Shown piece after piece: positions 45,301 through 53,711 of a stretch of DNA of 64,000 nt. Positions within the stretch are counted from its first letter, which is position 1; every line of letters starts with the position of its first letter. The stretch lies in contig NZ_JACHIF010000011.1 in NCBI RefSeq assembly GCF_014203045.1, positions 1-64,000 of the forward strand. Reading direction: 5' to 3'. Below the pieces are notes generated by a model, which saw nothing but the letters and a program-made list of their open reading frames with translations, did not search any database and was not told the origin of the DNA. The position numbers were made by a program, and so were the translations under genes. This stretch comes from Prosthecobacter dejongeii (lineage in GTDB: Bacteria; Verrucomicrobiota; Verrucomicrobiia; Verrucomicrobiales; Verrucomicrobiaceae).

Positions 45301-48015
45301 TCACCGACCGCCCGGGCGATTAAACATTGAGGCAGGCCGCTTGGGTTCTTCCTTCTTGGCTGGCAGTGACTCCCCAGCGATCCGTTCCGCTGCCTCCATA
45401 TTTTCTTCACTCGGTGGCGCACGATCCGTGGCCTTTTTATTTCCACTCAGCAGGTTTGACTTCCAGTTCGTCTTGCTGATCGAGCCCGTTCCCCGGTATT
45501 CGAGGAGTTCACTAAAAGGTAAAAATACCAGCCCCGGGAGCCCCCGAATACGCACCTGAGCCGTGAGATCCACCGCATCCCGAATGAAATCAATTTTGCC
45601 CCCCATGGCGATTTTAAAGACGCTCGTGAGTGCTTCAAAGTTGTTCGTTACGGCATAACCATCCGCCACCTCAAAAGTACAATTCGCCTCTTTAGCCACA
45701 TTGTACCCCTTGATCTGGCCTGGCAAAACACTGCCTAAAATAGGCGTGAGAGGGCCCAGAATGGGCACGGCGTAAAGGTTACCATTCACGATGATGGCAG
45801 CCCCGCCACCTTTCAGCGCCATCCAGTCATTCTGCCGCCCAGCAAAACGAAAATGGCCAGTGATGTCCCCCTCCGTATCATTCGTTTCCGAGTACACCTG
45901 AGCAAACCGGCGAAAGCTCACCCCATCCAGCCTGAGTTCTCCTTTGTAGGGTTGTGGTAGCTTCGTTTCATCCATGCTGCCCTTCAGAGAAAAAGCGCCG
46001 CCCATCAAGGAAGAGCGAATATCAAACGAAGTCGTCCCGCCCTTGCTTGAAACATCGGCAACCACTTTTTCAAACGGCACTTTCTTCCCAAAGATCTCAT
46101 ACGGAAACTCGCCTGCATTCACCACCACATCAAAGTCATTGGTTCCCGGTGCCACATCCACGCTCCCCTTCGCCGAAAGCGCTTCACCAAATAAGCTGCC
46201 GCGAATATTGAACTTCATGTCCAGCCCTTTGAACACCAATTCCCCCTCCGGTGAACCAATGATAAAATCATCTCCCCACAACGAATAACGCCCCGTTCCA
46301 GTCGGGTGCTTAAACTTCACCTCAAAGTCACTCTTCGATCCTTCACGGTAGTAGATCACGCCATCCATCTCCACCGCCGTGGTCATTGGTAGCCGATACT
46401 TCGCGATCTGCTCCGCCACCTTGGGAGCGAAGCAACTGGTCACTGCCACGGGATCAATCCCCGCACGGATGCCCTCCAGCCGCACCCATTTCTCCCCCAC
46501 CGCATCGTTGACATGCACATGGGCCACTTCTCCAACCCCCTCTTCACGCCGCACCTTCGCATTGCGAAAGTGCATGATCGGCCCCTGAAATTCCACATCC
46601 GCTTGTAATTGCTCCAGGTCCACCCCTCGATAGCGAAGATTGCGCAAATCCCCACGACCTTTGTTGAGACACACCTGTAAGTCCGGCTTTGGCCCAGCGC
46701 CTTCCACTTCAAAGTAGATGCTGGATTCCGGATTGCATTGAAAGCGACTGATCAACTCCCGAGTCTGCTTCAACTTCGCGAATGGCATGAAGGCATTCGG
46801 ATCCATACGCAGCACCGCGCGATATTTGAAACCTTCCACCTCATGCGAGAGAGCCTGGGCAGTTAAGGTACCCGTTTCATGTTTCAGGACAAGATCCCGT
46901 ACATAGACGCCTTCCGGCGCTACGCCGATGTTGGCCTCCAACCCATCAAACACCGCCCCACTGGTGCTAAAACGCCCACAGTCTAAACGACCTGTTGCTT
47001 GAACGGGTCGTTTACTTTGAGCTAAAGGACCATCCACATGCCACACCCCGTTTAAGGCCAAGTGTGGGGTGCCATAAAAAACAATTTCACGCAGATTGTC
47101 ACTGTTCAGGAAAGCCTGTGCCATCCCCGGAAGATCTGCACTGGAGGTGAGCTGAAAGCGCAACTCCGGCGTCCCCATTCTCCAAGTCGCACTGGCATTT
47201 ACCTGACCTGTCGGATCTTTAAGATACAACCTCGTTAGATCGATCAAACCAGCGTTGTACTCTGCCTCCGCGACCAGTTCTTGACACACATAGGTATCAT
47301 ACCGCAAACCACGCGTTTCAAAGAATAGCCTCGCAGACAACTCCAAAGGCCGATCCAGCGCCCCATTCACTTCCAAGCGCAACTGCGGGGCCACATCAAA
47401 TTTGAAACGTTGTAGCCAATCCAACCCACGCTGAATGCGGCGGTGATGGGCATTCAGCACCTGCATTTGATGCGCGACCGAAAGGCTGTCCACCTTAGGT
47501 TTAGGGGGGTCATCCACCTTTTTCTCTGGCAGCGTCAATAGCCCTGTAAGGCTGAGGCGAATACCAGACAAGGTGCCCTGGGCCTGGCGCACCTCTAACA
47601 CTCCTTCGCGCAAAAAAGCTCGGGCGCTCAAGTCTTCCACAGCAATCACGGTCTGCCCACCCGCAGAGTCATCCACAGGCAGGGAGACACTGGCGTGGCT
47701 GAGTTCCAGTCCTTCCACCACAAACTTTTTCTCCATCAGCTTTCCGTAATCGAAATCCAGATTCAGCCGATCCACCGAGGCCAAGACATGTTGCCTATCA
47801 GCCCCTGTAAAAACTCGCACGTCTCGGGCGATCAGTCCCCCAAATGGATTGAGCAACAACCCCTCAAAGTCCAGATGCAGACCTCTCTCCGCCATCTGGC
47901 CCACGATAAAATCCCGCCATTGCCGAGAAAAGGAATCCGTCCCCGCATACAGAAGCCCGCCCAGCATGGCCGTTGCCACGCAGAACTTAAAGAGGCGTCT
48001 GATCATCCGTTTCAT
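45301..48015 (-). CDS. AsmA/YhdP-like inner-membrane protein
   Basis: A 904-residue protein with one N-terminal transmembrane helix (about 10-26) and a large periplasmic body of repeating beta strands. The C-terminal third (about 640-860) carries the AsmA-like pattern: GGAFSLKGSMDE, a GDITGHFRFAG-like segment, PILGSVLPGQIKGYNVAKEANCTFEVADG, MGGKIDFIRDAVDLTAQV and LPGLVFLPFSELLEYRGTGSI. AsmA-like proteins are long bridges thought to move phospholipids between the inner and outer membranes or to help outer-membrane assembly. The start is chosen as MKRMIRR, just before the helix. The gene is monocistronic and divergent from a polytopic membrane protein gene. Confidence 0.82.
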   Translation of the reverse strand: MKRMIRRLFKFCVATAMLGGLLYAGTDSFSRQWRDFIVGQMAERGLHLDFEGLLLNPFGGLIARDVRVFTGADRQHVLASVDRLNLDFDYGKLMEKKFVVEGLELSHASVSLPVDDSAGGQTVIAVEDLSARAFLREGVLEVRQAQGTLSGIRLSLTGLLTLPEKKVDDPPKPKVDSLSVAHQMQVLNAHHRRIQRGLDWLQRFKFDVAPQLRLEVNGALDRPLELSARLFFETRGLRYDTYVCQELVAEAEYNAGLIDLTRLYLKDPTGQVNASATWRMGTPELRFQLTSSADLPGMAQAFLNSDNLREIVFYGTPHLALNGVWHVDGPLAQSKRPVQATGRLDCGRFSTSGAVFDGLEANIGVAPEGVYVRDLVLKHETGTLTAQALSHEVEGFKYRAVLRMDPNAFMPFAKLKQTRELISRFQCNPESSIYFEVEGAGPKPDLQVCLNKGRGDLRNLRYRGVDLEQLQADVEFQGPIMHFRNAKVRREEGVGEVAHVHVNDAVGEKWVRLEGIRAGIDPVAVTSCFAPKVAEQIAKYRLPMTTAVEMDGVIYYREGSKSDFEVKFKHPTGTGRYSLWGDDFIIGSPEGELVFKGLDMKFNIRGSLFGEALSAKGSVDVAPGTNDFDVVVNAGEFPYEIFGKKVPFEKVVADVSSKGGTTSFDIRSSLMGGAFSLKGSMDETKLPQPYKGELRLDGVSFRRFAQVYSETNDTEGDITGHFRFAGRQNDWMALKGGGAAIIVNGNLYAVPILGPLTPILGSVLPGQIKGYNVAKEANCTFEVADGYAVTNNFEALTSVFKIAMGGKIDFIRDAVDLTAQVRIRGLPGLVFLPFSELLEYRGTGSISKTNWKSNLLSGNKKATDRAPPSEENMEAAERIAGESLPAKKEEPKRPASMFNRPGGR

Positions 48016-48123
48016 CAGTTTTTAAGCTAACGGTCATCCTTCGCATGACAAGGGGCAGCCGTCTGCATTTCTGATTCATGCAGGTAACATGCCATTTTCC
48101 TCATTGCTGCCTCGCAAAAGTAC

Positions 48124-49452
48124 ATGAACCATCGCTTCCCCATGCGTCAGTCCACCTATGTACATGCCTCGCGCACCAGTCAGATCATCACCCGCTGGCG
48201 TGGCATGGGGGCTATCTTAGCCGTGGCATTTTACAGCCTCTTTTTTGCCGCCCATCAGCATTTTCAAGACACGCCGCTGTATGTGCGGGATCAGGTCCTC
48301 TTCGGGGCCGATACCCAAGCGTTCTTTCGTAACCTTACAAACTCTCACACAGGTGACCACAGCAGCATCGGTGCTGAGCACCCCGCCTTCGTCATCCTGC
48401 ATCACCCTCCCGCGCAACTCCTGATCAAAGGGCTAGAAAGCGTGGGGCTGGATGTTAATCGCGCACGCAAGCACGGCATCGCCATCTTGACCTGCCTCGC
48501 TGGCGCTTTCATGGTCGTTATGGTCTATCATGCTCTTCTCTGGAGCGGCGTCCCCTCCCTGCGAGCCATTTTATTAGCCATCGCCTGCGGAGCTGGCCCC
48601 TGCGTATGGATCTCTGCTTCTCTGCCTGAGGTGTGGATCTTCGCCGGACTTGGCGTTGCCGCCTTAGCAGCACTCACCGCCCAGGGCACACTCGCTCCTT
48701 GGTGGCTGCATGGGTTGGTGACGATTTATGCCTTGGGGTGCTTTGTGGGTAATTTACTTCCCATTGTCTTGCTTGCTCTGGCTCGTTGTGCCCATGACAG
48801 CAGCCAGCAGCAGCGTTTCATCCCTCAGCCACTCATCATCGCCCTAGCCGCCGTTACGCTCACCTTTGGTTTGGCCAATGTGCAACGCTCGGTTTATCCA
48901 CTCTCATCTCCTTTGCCCGCTTCACCCTTGACTTGGGATATCCAAAAAGCCCCCTGGGTAGCAGACAGAGCCCAGGCGGGGTTGGTCGGCCGGGAACTAT
49001 TTCTTTCGAACATCGTCGCCCCCCACTCCATCGCCACAGAGCCCGACGCCAGCTTTGGCAATCGCCGCCGCGTCGTTTTACAAGAAGCCCAATGGTCAAA
49101 GCTAGACTTACAAAAAGGCGTGGGTGCCGCCTGGTTCCTCCTCCTGGCCCTAAGTTTTGCCGGCCTCATTTGGCGGGCGCAGTTGGATCCTTTTACCCTC
49201 GGTATCGTGGCTGTCATTGTCTGGTTCATCGCCGCCCTGCCTTGGTATGGCGACCGTAGCAAACTTCTCCTCCAGGCCTGTCTTTGGACGCCTGCGGTCG
49301 TCATTGCCACGGGCCTCGGCTTAGAGCGCAGCCTGGAGCATTGGCCAAAAATCAAACTCCCCATCACCGTCCTCCTCGCAGCCTTTGTCGCCGCCCAAAT
49401 CACTCGGAACTGGATGTTTATTCAGGAAGTGCTCACCCAAGTACGCCTCTAA
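48124..49452 (+). CDS. Uncharacterised polytopic membrane protein, possibly GT-C-type
   Basis: A 442-residue integral membrane protein with about nine or ten hydrophobic segments (the first at about 28-42, then near 120-140, 145-165, 170-185, 195-220, 230-245 and several in the C-terminal third). The first extracytoplasmic loop contains FGADTQAFFRNLTN and HPAFVILHHPPAQLL. An acidic residue in this loop is a hallmark of GT-C glycosyltransferases (PMT/ArnT superfamily), so transfer of a sugar from a polyprenyl-phosphate donor is possible, but similarity is not clear enough to assign it. An internal Met at residue 7 is an alternative start. It does not share an operon with obvious partners. Confidence 0.72.
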   Translation: MNHRFPMRQSTYVHASRTSQIITRWRGMGAILAVAFYSLFFAAHQHFQDTPLYVRDQVLFGADTQAFFRNLTNSHTGDHSSIGAEHPAFVILHHPPAQLLIKGLESVGLDVNRARKHGIAILTCLAGAFMVVMVYHALLWSGVPSLRAILLAIACGAGPCVWISASLPEVWIFAGLGVAALAALTAQGTLAPWWLHGLVTIYALGCFVGNLLPIVLLALARCAHDSSQQQRFIPQPLIIALAAVTLTFGLANVQRSVYPLSSPLPASPLTWDIQKAPWVADRAQAGLVGRELFLSNIVAPHSIATEPDASFGNRRRVVLQEAQWSKLDLQKGVGAAWFLLLALSFAGLIWRAQLDPFTLGIVAVIVWFIAALPWYGDRSKLLLQACLWTPAVVIATGLGLERSLEHWPKIKLPITVLLAAFVAAQITRNWMFIQEVLTQVRL

Positions 49453-49553
49453 CCAGCCCGAAAGGCTCTCTCGCTCGTTCCCTTCATAGGCCGTAGGATG
49501 ACATGCCTTGCCTGTTGCCACCTCTGCCGCTCCCGTGTAAATCGGCCTCCTCC

Positions 49554-50246
49554 ATGAAAATCAACCACCTTACCGCTATCGCCGTCCTTCTAGGATTGGC
49601 CGTCTGCCAGGCTGCCGATGACAAGTCCGCCGCAGTACCAGCTACCACCGCCGCTGCCTCGCAAGCAGATGGCTGGGTCTCCATGTTCAATGGCAAGGAC
49701 CTCACGGGCTGGAAATCCAATGAGGAAACTCCCGGCAGCTTCTCCGTCGAAGACGGCACCATCAAAGTCAGCAATGGCCGCTCCCACCTCTTTTACGTGG
49801 GCCCCAATGGTGATGCCAAATTCACCAACTTTGAGTTCAAAGGCAAAGTGAAGCACATGCCCGGCTCCAACTCCGGCCTCTACATCGCCACTGAGTACCA
49901 GGAAAAAGGCTGGCCTGAAAAGGGTTACGAATGCCAAGTGAACAGTACCGAGCACAAGGACCCCAAGAAAACCGGCGGACTTTACGCCGTGAAAGACGTC
50001 CTCAACACCGCTCCCGTAGGCGATGGTGAATGGTTCGACTACAGCATCAAAGTCGAAGGCAAACACATCACCATCAGCATCAATGGTAAAGTTACCACCG
50101 ACTGGACCGAGCCTGAAGGTTGGGATCCTGCCACGGCTCTGAAAAACATGGCCGGTCGTAAACTCAGCCCCGGCACCATGGCCATCCAGGCCCATGACCC
50201 CAAGAGCGTCGTTTACTACAAAGACCTCTACATCAAGCCTCTCTGA
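49554..50246 (+). CDS. Secreted DUF1080 (3-keto-disaccharide hydrolase-type) protein
   Basis: A 230-residue exported protein of the DUF1080 family (concanavalin-like beta sandwich). The signal peptide ends near CQAADD. The domain begins WVSMFNGKDLTGWKS, the usual hallmark, and continues with FEFKGKVKHMPGSNSGLYIATEY, GYECQVNSTEH, GGLYAVKDVLNTA and EWFDYSIKVEGKHITISINGK, ending in the VVYYKDLYIKPL strand. Family members act on glycans or 3-keto-glycosides, and many are found in this phylum. The start at 49554 is set by the signal peptide; the frame is open 17 codons further upstream. A second, distant paralog lies at 60517-61173. Confidence 0.9.
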   Translation: MKINHLTAIAVLLGLAVCQAADDKSAAVPATTAAASQADGWVSMFNGKDLTGWKSNEETPGSFSVEDGTIKVSNGRSHLFYVGPNGDAKFTNFEFKGKVKHMPGSNSGLYIATEYQEKGWPEKGYECQVNSTEHKDPKKTGGLYAVKDVLNTAPVGDGEWFDYSIKVEGKHITISINGKVTTDWTEPEGWDPATALKNMAGRKLSPGTMAIQAHDPKSVVYYKDLYIKPL

Positions 50247-50334
50247 CTTCTGCATAGGCAGCCGAGAGCTGTCTTCGACCTTTGAAGTGGGGGCTGAAAA
50301 GCCCTCACTTTTTAATACCCTCTAAATCCTTGTT

Positions 50335-51150
50335 ATGAGCCAGATGCTCAGCCCAGATCTCTCCGCCACTGAAATCCGTTGCTACTTCGTACGGAAGCGT
50401 AACTGCCTGCTTGTGCGTGGCCGTTTCAGTCCCATGTACATGGATTACTACCTGCATCTCATGCAGCACGGCATCAAGCATCCAGACCGCCTTGACCAAA
50501 TGCTCAAGGATGGGTTCACTGCCGTGGCTCTTCATCTCGCCTCCCGCCCACATGATGAAGGCTGCGCCTGGACCATCAATATTCATGATCCCCTGCTGAA
50601 TATCTTCGTCACTGGCAATACCATCCCAGGCCGCGTCACAGGCCGTCTTTTTACCGAGGATGTCAAAGACTCTGGCAAGAGCCTTTTCATCTCCCAGACG
50701 ACCCGCACTCACATGCAAAACCGCCAGAGCATGATCGAGTTTCAGGGAAACGACGTTCTCGCTGCCGTAGAACAGTTTTACACGCAGAGTGAGCAGCGCC
50801 TCACTCGCATCTTCCGCCTTCCTGATGAAGACTTCGTCCAGATCTCTGCCGAGCCAGATGCCGATGAAGAGTGGCTGGCCAACCTCACCGAAGCTGAGAT
50901 TCCGAAACTGGATGAGGCTGAGCACCTTACCCTTCTAGAAACCCGCAGCTACGTCTTTGACTGCGGCTGCACCGCAGACCGCATGTTCCCCATGCTCAGC
51001 CGTCTTAGCGAAGAAGATCTCGGGTACATTTTTGAAGACGGCTCTGCCACCATCACTTGCCCACGCTGCGCAGCCATCTTCCGCACCCCCAAGGCTGACT
51101 TTGAGGCTTGGAAGTCGCGCCAGAGCGCACAAACGCCCCCACTCTCATGA
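50335..51150 (+). CDS. hslO: Hsp33 family redox-regulated chaperone
   Basis: A 271-residue cytoplasmic holdase that is switched on by oxidation. The N-terminal substrate-binding region has HPDRLDQMLKDG and a NRQSMIEFQGND segment. The C-terminal redox switch has the four zinc-binding Cys in the expected CxC and CxxC layout: C210 and C212 (DCGCTADR), then C242 and C245 (TCPRC). The length is close to that of E. coli Hsp33. The family sequence similarity is moderate, so the call rests on the Cys layout and length. The stop codon overlaps the ATG of the Fe-S carrier gene (ATGA), making a coupled operon with it and a J-domain gene, which points to a shared role in redox or cluster stress. Confidence 0.85.
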   Translation: MSQMLSPDLSATEIRCYFVRKRNCLLVRGRFSPMYMDYYLHLMQHGIKHPDRLDQMLKDGFTAVALHLASRPHDEGCAWTINIHDPLLNIFVTGNTIPGRVTGRLFTEDVKDSGKSLFISQTTRTHMQNRQSMIEFQGNDVLAAVEQFYTQSEQRLTRIFRLPDEDFVQISAEPDADEEWLANLTEAEIPKLDEAEHLTLLETRSYVFDCGCTADRMFPMLSRLSEEDLGYIFEDGSATITCPRCAAIFRTPKADFEAWKSRQSAQTPPLS

Positions 51151-51530
51151 CCGCCAACGCCGCTCCTCAAACCGCGCCTAACTACAAGATCGGCAACGAG
51201 AAACTCATCAAAGTGCTGCCTAATGCGGCCCGTAAACTTACGGGTCTGCTGACTAAACAAGGCCGTGCTGAGCATGGAGCACTGCGAGTTGCCGTCGTCG
51301 GTGGCGGCTGTTCGGGTCTTCAATACAAAATGGACCTGGTCGATGGACCGGCCAATCGAGACATCATGGTCCTGTCAGCAGATGTTCGGGTCGTGATTGA
51401 TCCCAAAAGCGCTCTTTTTGTCAGTGGTTCGGAGTTAGACTTTAGCGACGATCTACAGCAGGGCGGTTTTAAAGTCACCAACCCAAACGCCATTGTCACC
51501 TGCTCCTGTGGCGAAAGTTTCGCGGCCTGA
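51147..51530 (+). CDS. A-type iron-sulfur cluster carrier (IscA/ErpA/HesB family)
   Basis: A 127-residue A-type Fe-S carrier that delivers clusters to apoproteins. The three conserved Cys are C55 (GGGCSGLQY), C119 and C121 (CSCGESF), with the spacing of the HesB/IscA family. A VVIDPKSALFVSGSELDF segment and a GGFKVTNPNA stretch match the family. The start is chosen at the ATG overlapping the hslO stop; a longer frame exists only as an overlap inside hslO. A J-domain protein gene follows after 8 bp. No iscS, iscU or sufBCDS genes are in the window, so the rest of the assembly system is elsewhere. Confidence 0.92.
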   Translation: MTANAAPQTAPNYKIGNEKLIKVLPNAARKLTGLLTKQGRAEHGALRVAVVGGGCSGLQYKMDLVDGPANRDIMVLSADVRVVIDPKSALFVSGSELDFSDDLQQGGFKVTNPNAIVTCSCGESFAA

Positions 51531-51538
51531 TTTGCACC

Positions 51539-52108
51539 ATGTCTGCGGATGCCTTTGCCCTTTTAGGCCTGTCCCCCAGCGCAGCCCTGAATGAGGAGTT
51601 ACTCCAGTCAGCCTACCTGAACGCCACCCGTTCAGCCCACCCAGATCAATACGGTGGGGATGCCACGCTCAGTGCCGATTTAAACGCGGCGTTGGAGACC
51701 CTCAAGTCTCCCGTCACTCGACTCAAACACCTGATTGAGCAGCATTCCGATACCCCCTGGCGCGCAGTCCCGCTGGATGCTGCCCTGATGTCGCTTTTTG
51801 AAAAAGTCGGCCCACTGCTGCAATCGGTCCAGGTCTTCCTCAAAAAGAAACAAACCGCCACGACCGCCCTTTCCAAAGCCCTCCTAGCAGGAGAGGAAAT
51901 GCGACTGCGGGAAGCTTTGGAAGAACTTGGCTCCCAGATCGAAAACGCCTGGCTGCAGATGGAGTCTCAGCTAGGGCCTTATGATGCCCGCATTGCGAGT
52001 GGGGATGAACATGTTTGGCCGGAACTACAGGCCGTCCAGGCACGCCTCGCTTATCTCTCCAAATGGCGGGCCCAAATTCGCGAAGCCTTGCTGGGTTTGA
52101 TGCTCTGA
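51539..52108 (+). CDS. hscB: J-domain co-chaperone, HscB-like
   Basis: A 189-residue protein with an N-terminal J domain (about 1-70) and a helical C-terminal region. The HPD motif that stimulates Hsp70 ATPase is present at residues 34-36 (RSAHPDQYGG), following the ALLGLSPSAALNEELLQSAYLN helix. The C-terminal helical bundle of about 100 residues fits the IscU-binding region of HscB. It follows the A-type carrier gene by 8 bp in the hslO operon, supporting a role in Fe-S cluster assembly with an Hsp70 partner encoded elsewhere. The DnaJ-type Gly/Phe and zinc-finger regions are absent. Confidence 0.8.
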   Translation: MSADAFALLGLSPSAALNEELLQSAYLNATRSAHPDQYGGDATLSADLNAALETLKSPVTRLKHLIEQHSDTPWRAVPLDAALMSLFEKVGPLLQSVQVFLKKKQTATTALSKALLAGEEMRLREALEELGSQIENAWLQMESQLGPYDARIASGDEHVWPELQAVQARLAYLSKWRAQIREALLGLML

Positions 52109-52166
52109 GGGTTGCACTCCAGCCATTCATGCCGACTGTGCGCGCCCAACTTAAACCGCACACACT

Positions 52167-53129
52167 ATGGCCGACATCAGCACCAGCGCAGCAGACAAGA
52201 AAGAGAAGGAATACTTCGCCAACATCCCTCAGGAGGCCCCGGGCTTTTTCCTCAAGGGCTCCCACCAGTATGACTGGGGGCTCAAGAACCGCCTCAGCCA
52301 GGTCTTCAATCCCAAGGACGGCCGCACCGTCATGCTCGCCTTTGACCACGGTTATTTCCAGGGCCCGACTACTGGCCTCGAGCGTGTGGACCAGACCATC
52401 CTCCCTCTGGAGCCCTATGCCGACTGCTTGATGCTCACCCGTGGCATCCAGCGCAGCGTCATCCCTGCTTCCACTCGCAAAGCCATCGCCCTGCGTGCTT
52501 CCGGCGGCACCTCCATGGTCAGCCCCTTTGAAGAGTGGGAAGGCGAACTGGACGGTAAGAAGGTCAAGTTTGGTCGCCCTGGCTTTGAGCCCCTCTCCAA
52601 CGAAAGCACCGCGCTGAACATTGAGGAAGCTATCCGCCTCAACGCCAGCATCCTGGCCGTGCAGGTCTTCATCGGCAGCGCTTATGAGCGCCAGTCCCTG
52701 AAGAACCTGACCGACCTGGTGGATGCCGCCAGCCGTTACGGCATCGCCGTGATGGGCGTGACCGCCGTGGGCCGTGCGATGGCCCGCAACGCGCAGTATT
52801 TCCGCCTGGCCACGCGCATCATGGCAGAGCTGGGAGCCAACGTGGTGAAGTGCTACTACACGGAAGAAGACTTTGAAACGGTGACGAGCTGCTGCCCAGT
52901 GCCGATCGTGATCGCGGGTGGGAAGAAGCTGCCCGAGTTGGAAGCCTTGAGCATGTGCTACAACGCGATCCAGCAGGGAGCCAATGGAGTGGACATGGGG
53001 CGAAACATCTTCCAGAGCGATGCGCCGATCAGCATGATGCAGGCGGTGCGAGGAGTGGTGCATGAAGGTCTGACGCCTGAACAGGGCTACCAGATGTACA
53101 ACGACCTCAAGGCCAAAGGCACTAAGTAA
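52167..53129 (+). CDS. lsrF: LsrF/DhnA-type class I aldolase, copy 1
   Basis: A 320-residue cytoplasmic aldolase-fold protein of the LsrF group (3-hydroxy-5-phosphonooxypentane-2,4-dione thiolase), longer than E. coli LsrF by about 30 residues at the N-terminus. The family signature [18 protein letters not shown] is near residue 60, and the Schiff-base Lys is K228 in [13 protein letters not shown]. The phosphate-binding end is IVIAGGKK and [13 protein letters not shown]. Copy 2 at 58604-59566 is 963 bp long as well and differs at only seven bases by my reading. One pair changes residue 208 (Asn here, Thr in copy 2). No other lsr genes are here, so a role in AI-2 breakdown is uncertain; sugar-phosphate aldolase activity is the alternative. 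Confidence 0.85.
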   Translation: MADISTSAADKKEKEYFANIPQEAPGFFLKGSHQYDWGLKNRLSQVFNPKDGRTVMLAFDHGYFQGPTTGLERVDQTILPLEPYADCLMLTRGIQRSVIPASTRKAIALRASGGTSMVSPFEEWEGELDGKKVKFGRPGFEPLSNESTALNIEEAIRLNASILAVQVFIGSAYERQSLKNLTDLVDAASRYGIAVMGVTAVGRAMARNAQYFRLATRIMAELGANVVKCYYTEEDFETVTSCCPVPIVIAGGKKLPELEALSMCYNAIQQGANGVDMGRNIFQSDAPISMMQAVRGVVHEGLTPEQGYQMYNDLKAKGTK

Positions 53130-53144
53130 CATTATCCCCAACCA

Positions 53145-53177
53145 CGCACGGTGGCTGATTCGTCTGACCACCGTGCG
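53145..53177 (+). terminator. Hairpin after lsrF copy 1
   Basis: A perfect 10-bp stem CGCACGGTGG (53145-53154) with CCACCGTGCG (53168-53177) and a 13-base loop, 15 bp past the stop. There is no T run, so it may be a weak or factor-assisted terminator. This hairpin is absent after copy 2. Confidence 0.55.
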
Positions 53178-53248
53178 CTTCTGGTCAAATACCGAAGGGG
53201 ATGGCCATTTCTTGACCCCTGCCCCCTTTGCCCCTATTCTGCGGCATC

Positions 53249-53635
53249 ATGAACGTCCGCTTTGAGCATCTCACCGGCCTCTCCGTCACTGTGGATGAGG
53301 TACAGTATGATCCGACGCGGCCCGCGCCGCCAGATCGGCCCCACCCGTTCGTGTATCATGTCTCCATCCACAATGCTTCCGAGGAGACTGTAAACATCTT
53401 CGGCCGTAAGTGGATCGTCCGCGATACCGATGGCGATACTCTTGTGGTGGAAGGTGATGGCGTTGTTGGTCAGTTCCCGAAACTGGAGCCTGGGCAGACC
53501 TTCAGTTACAATTCCTACCACGTTATCAAGGCGGAGAGCACCGCCACAGGCTCATTCTTCGGCACCACCACGCAGGGCAGACCCGTCTGCGCTCGCATCC
53601 CCCGCTTTGAGATGCATCCCCCTTTACTGGCCTAA
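53249..53635 (+). CDS. apaG: ApaG domain protein
   Basis: A 128-residue single-domain protein of the ApaG/ClpS-unrelated beta-sandwich family (DUF525), often linked to Co2+/Mg2+ efflux or to protein-protein binding. Landmarks are YHVSIHNASEETVNIFGRKWIVRDTDG, VVEGDGVVGQFPKLEPGQTFSYNSYHVI and GSFFGTT. The start at 53249 (MNVRFEHLTGLSVTVDEVQ) is chosen over an upstream frame extension because the family begins at this point. It has no recognised operon partner, lies between lsrF copy 1 and a convergent secreted oxidoreductase, and its biological role here is unknown. Confidence 0.88.
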   Translation: MNVRFEHLTGLSVTVDEVQYDPTRPAPPDRPHPFVYHVSIHNASEETVNIFGRKWIVRDTDGDTLVVEGDGVVGQFPKLEPGQTFSYNSYHVIKAESTATGSFFGTTTQGRPVCARIPRFEMHPPLLA

Positions 53636-53655
53636 CCAGGGATGGATTCCTCCCA

Positions 53656-53691
53656 TAAAAAAAAGGCCGATTCCAGAGGGAACCGGCCTTT
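53656..53691 (-). terminator. Intrinsic terminator of the secreted FAD oxidoreductase gene
   Basis: On the minus strand AAAGGCCG (53662-53669) pairs with CGGCCTTT (53684-53691), with a further TTCC/GGAA pair inside and an 8-base T run after the stem. It lies 21 bp beyond the oxidoreductase stop. Confidence 0.88.
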
Positions 53692-53711
53692 AAAATAAAC
53701 GGGCGTAAAGG

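Noticed and set aside
45102..45446. A 114-codon minus-strand frame overlapping the end of the AsmA-like gene
   Set aside because: It runs in another frame into the well-supported AsmA-like gene and has no domain.
51840..53171. A 443-codon open frame antisense to lsrF copy 1, with the same frame antisense to copy 2 (58577-59578)
   Set aside because: The recurrence simply reflects the duplicated aldolase gene. The His/Asp-rich product has no recognisable domain.
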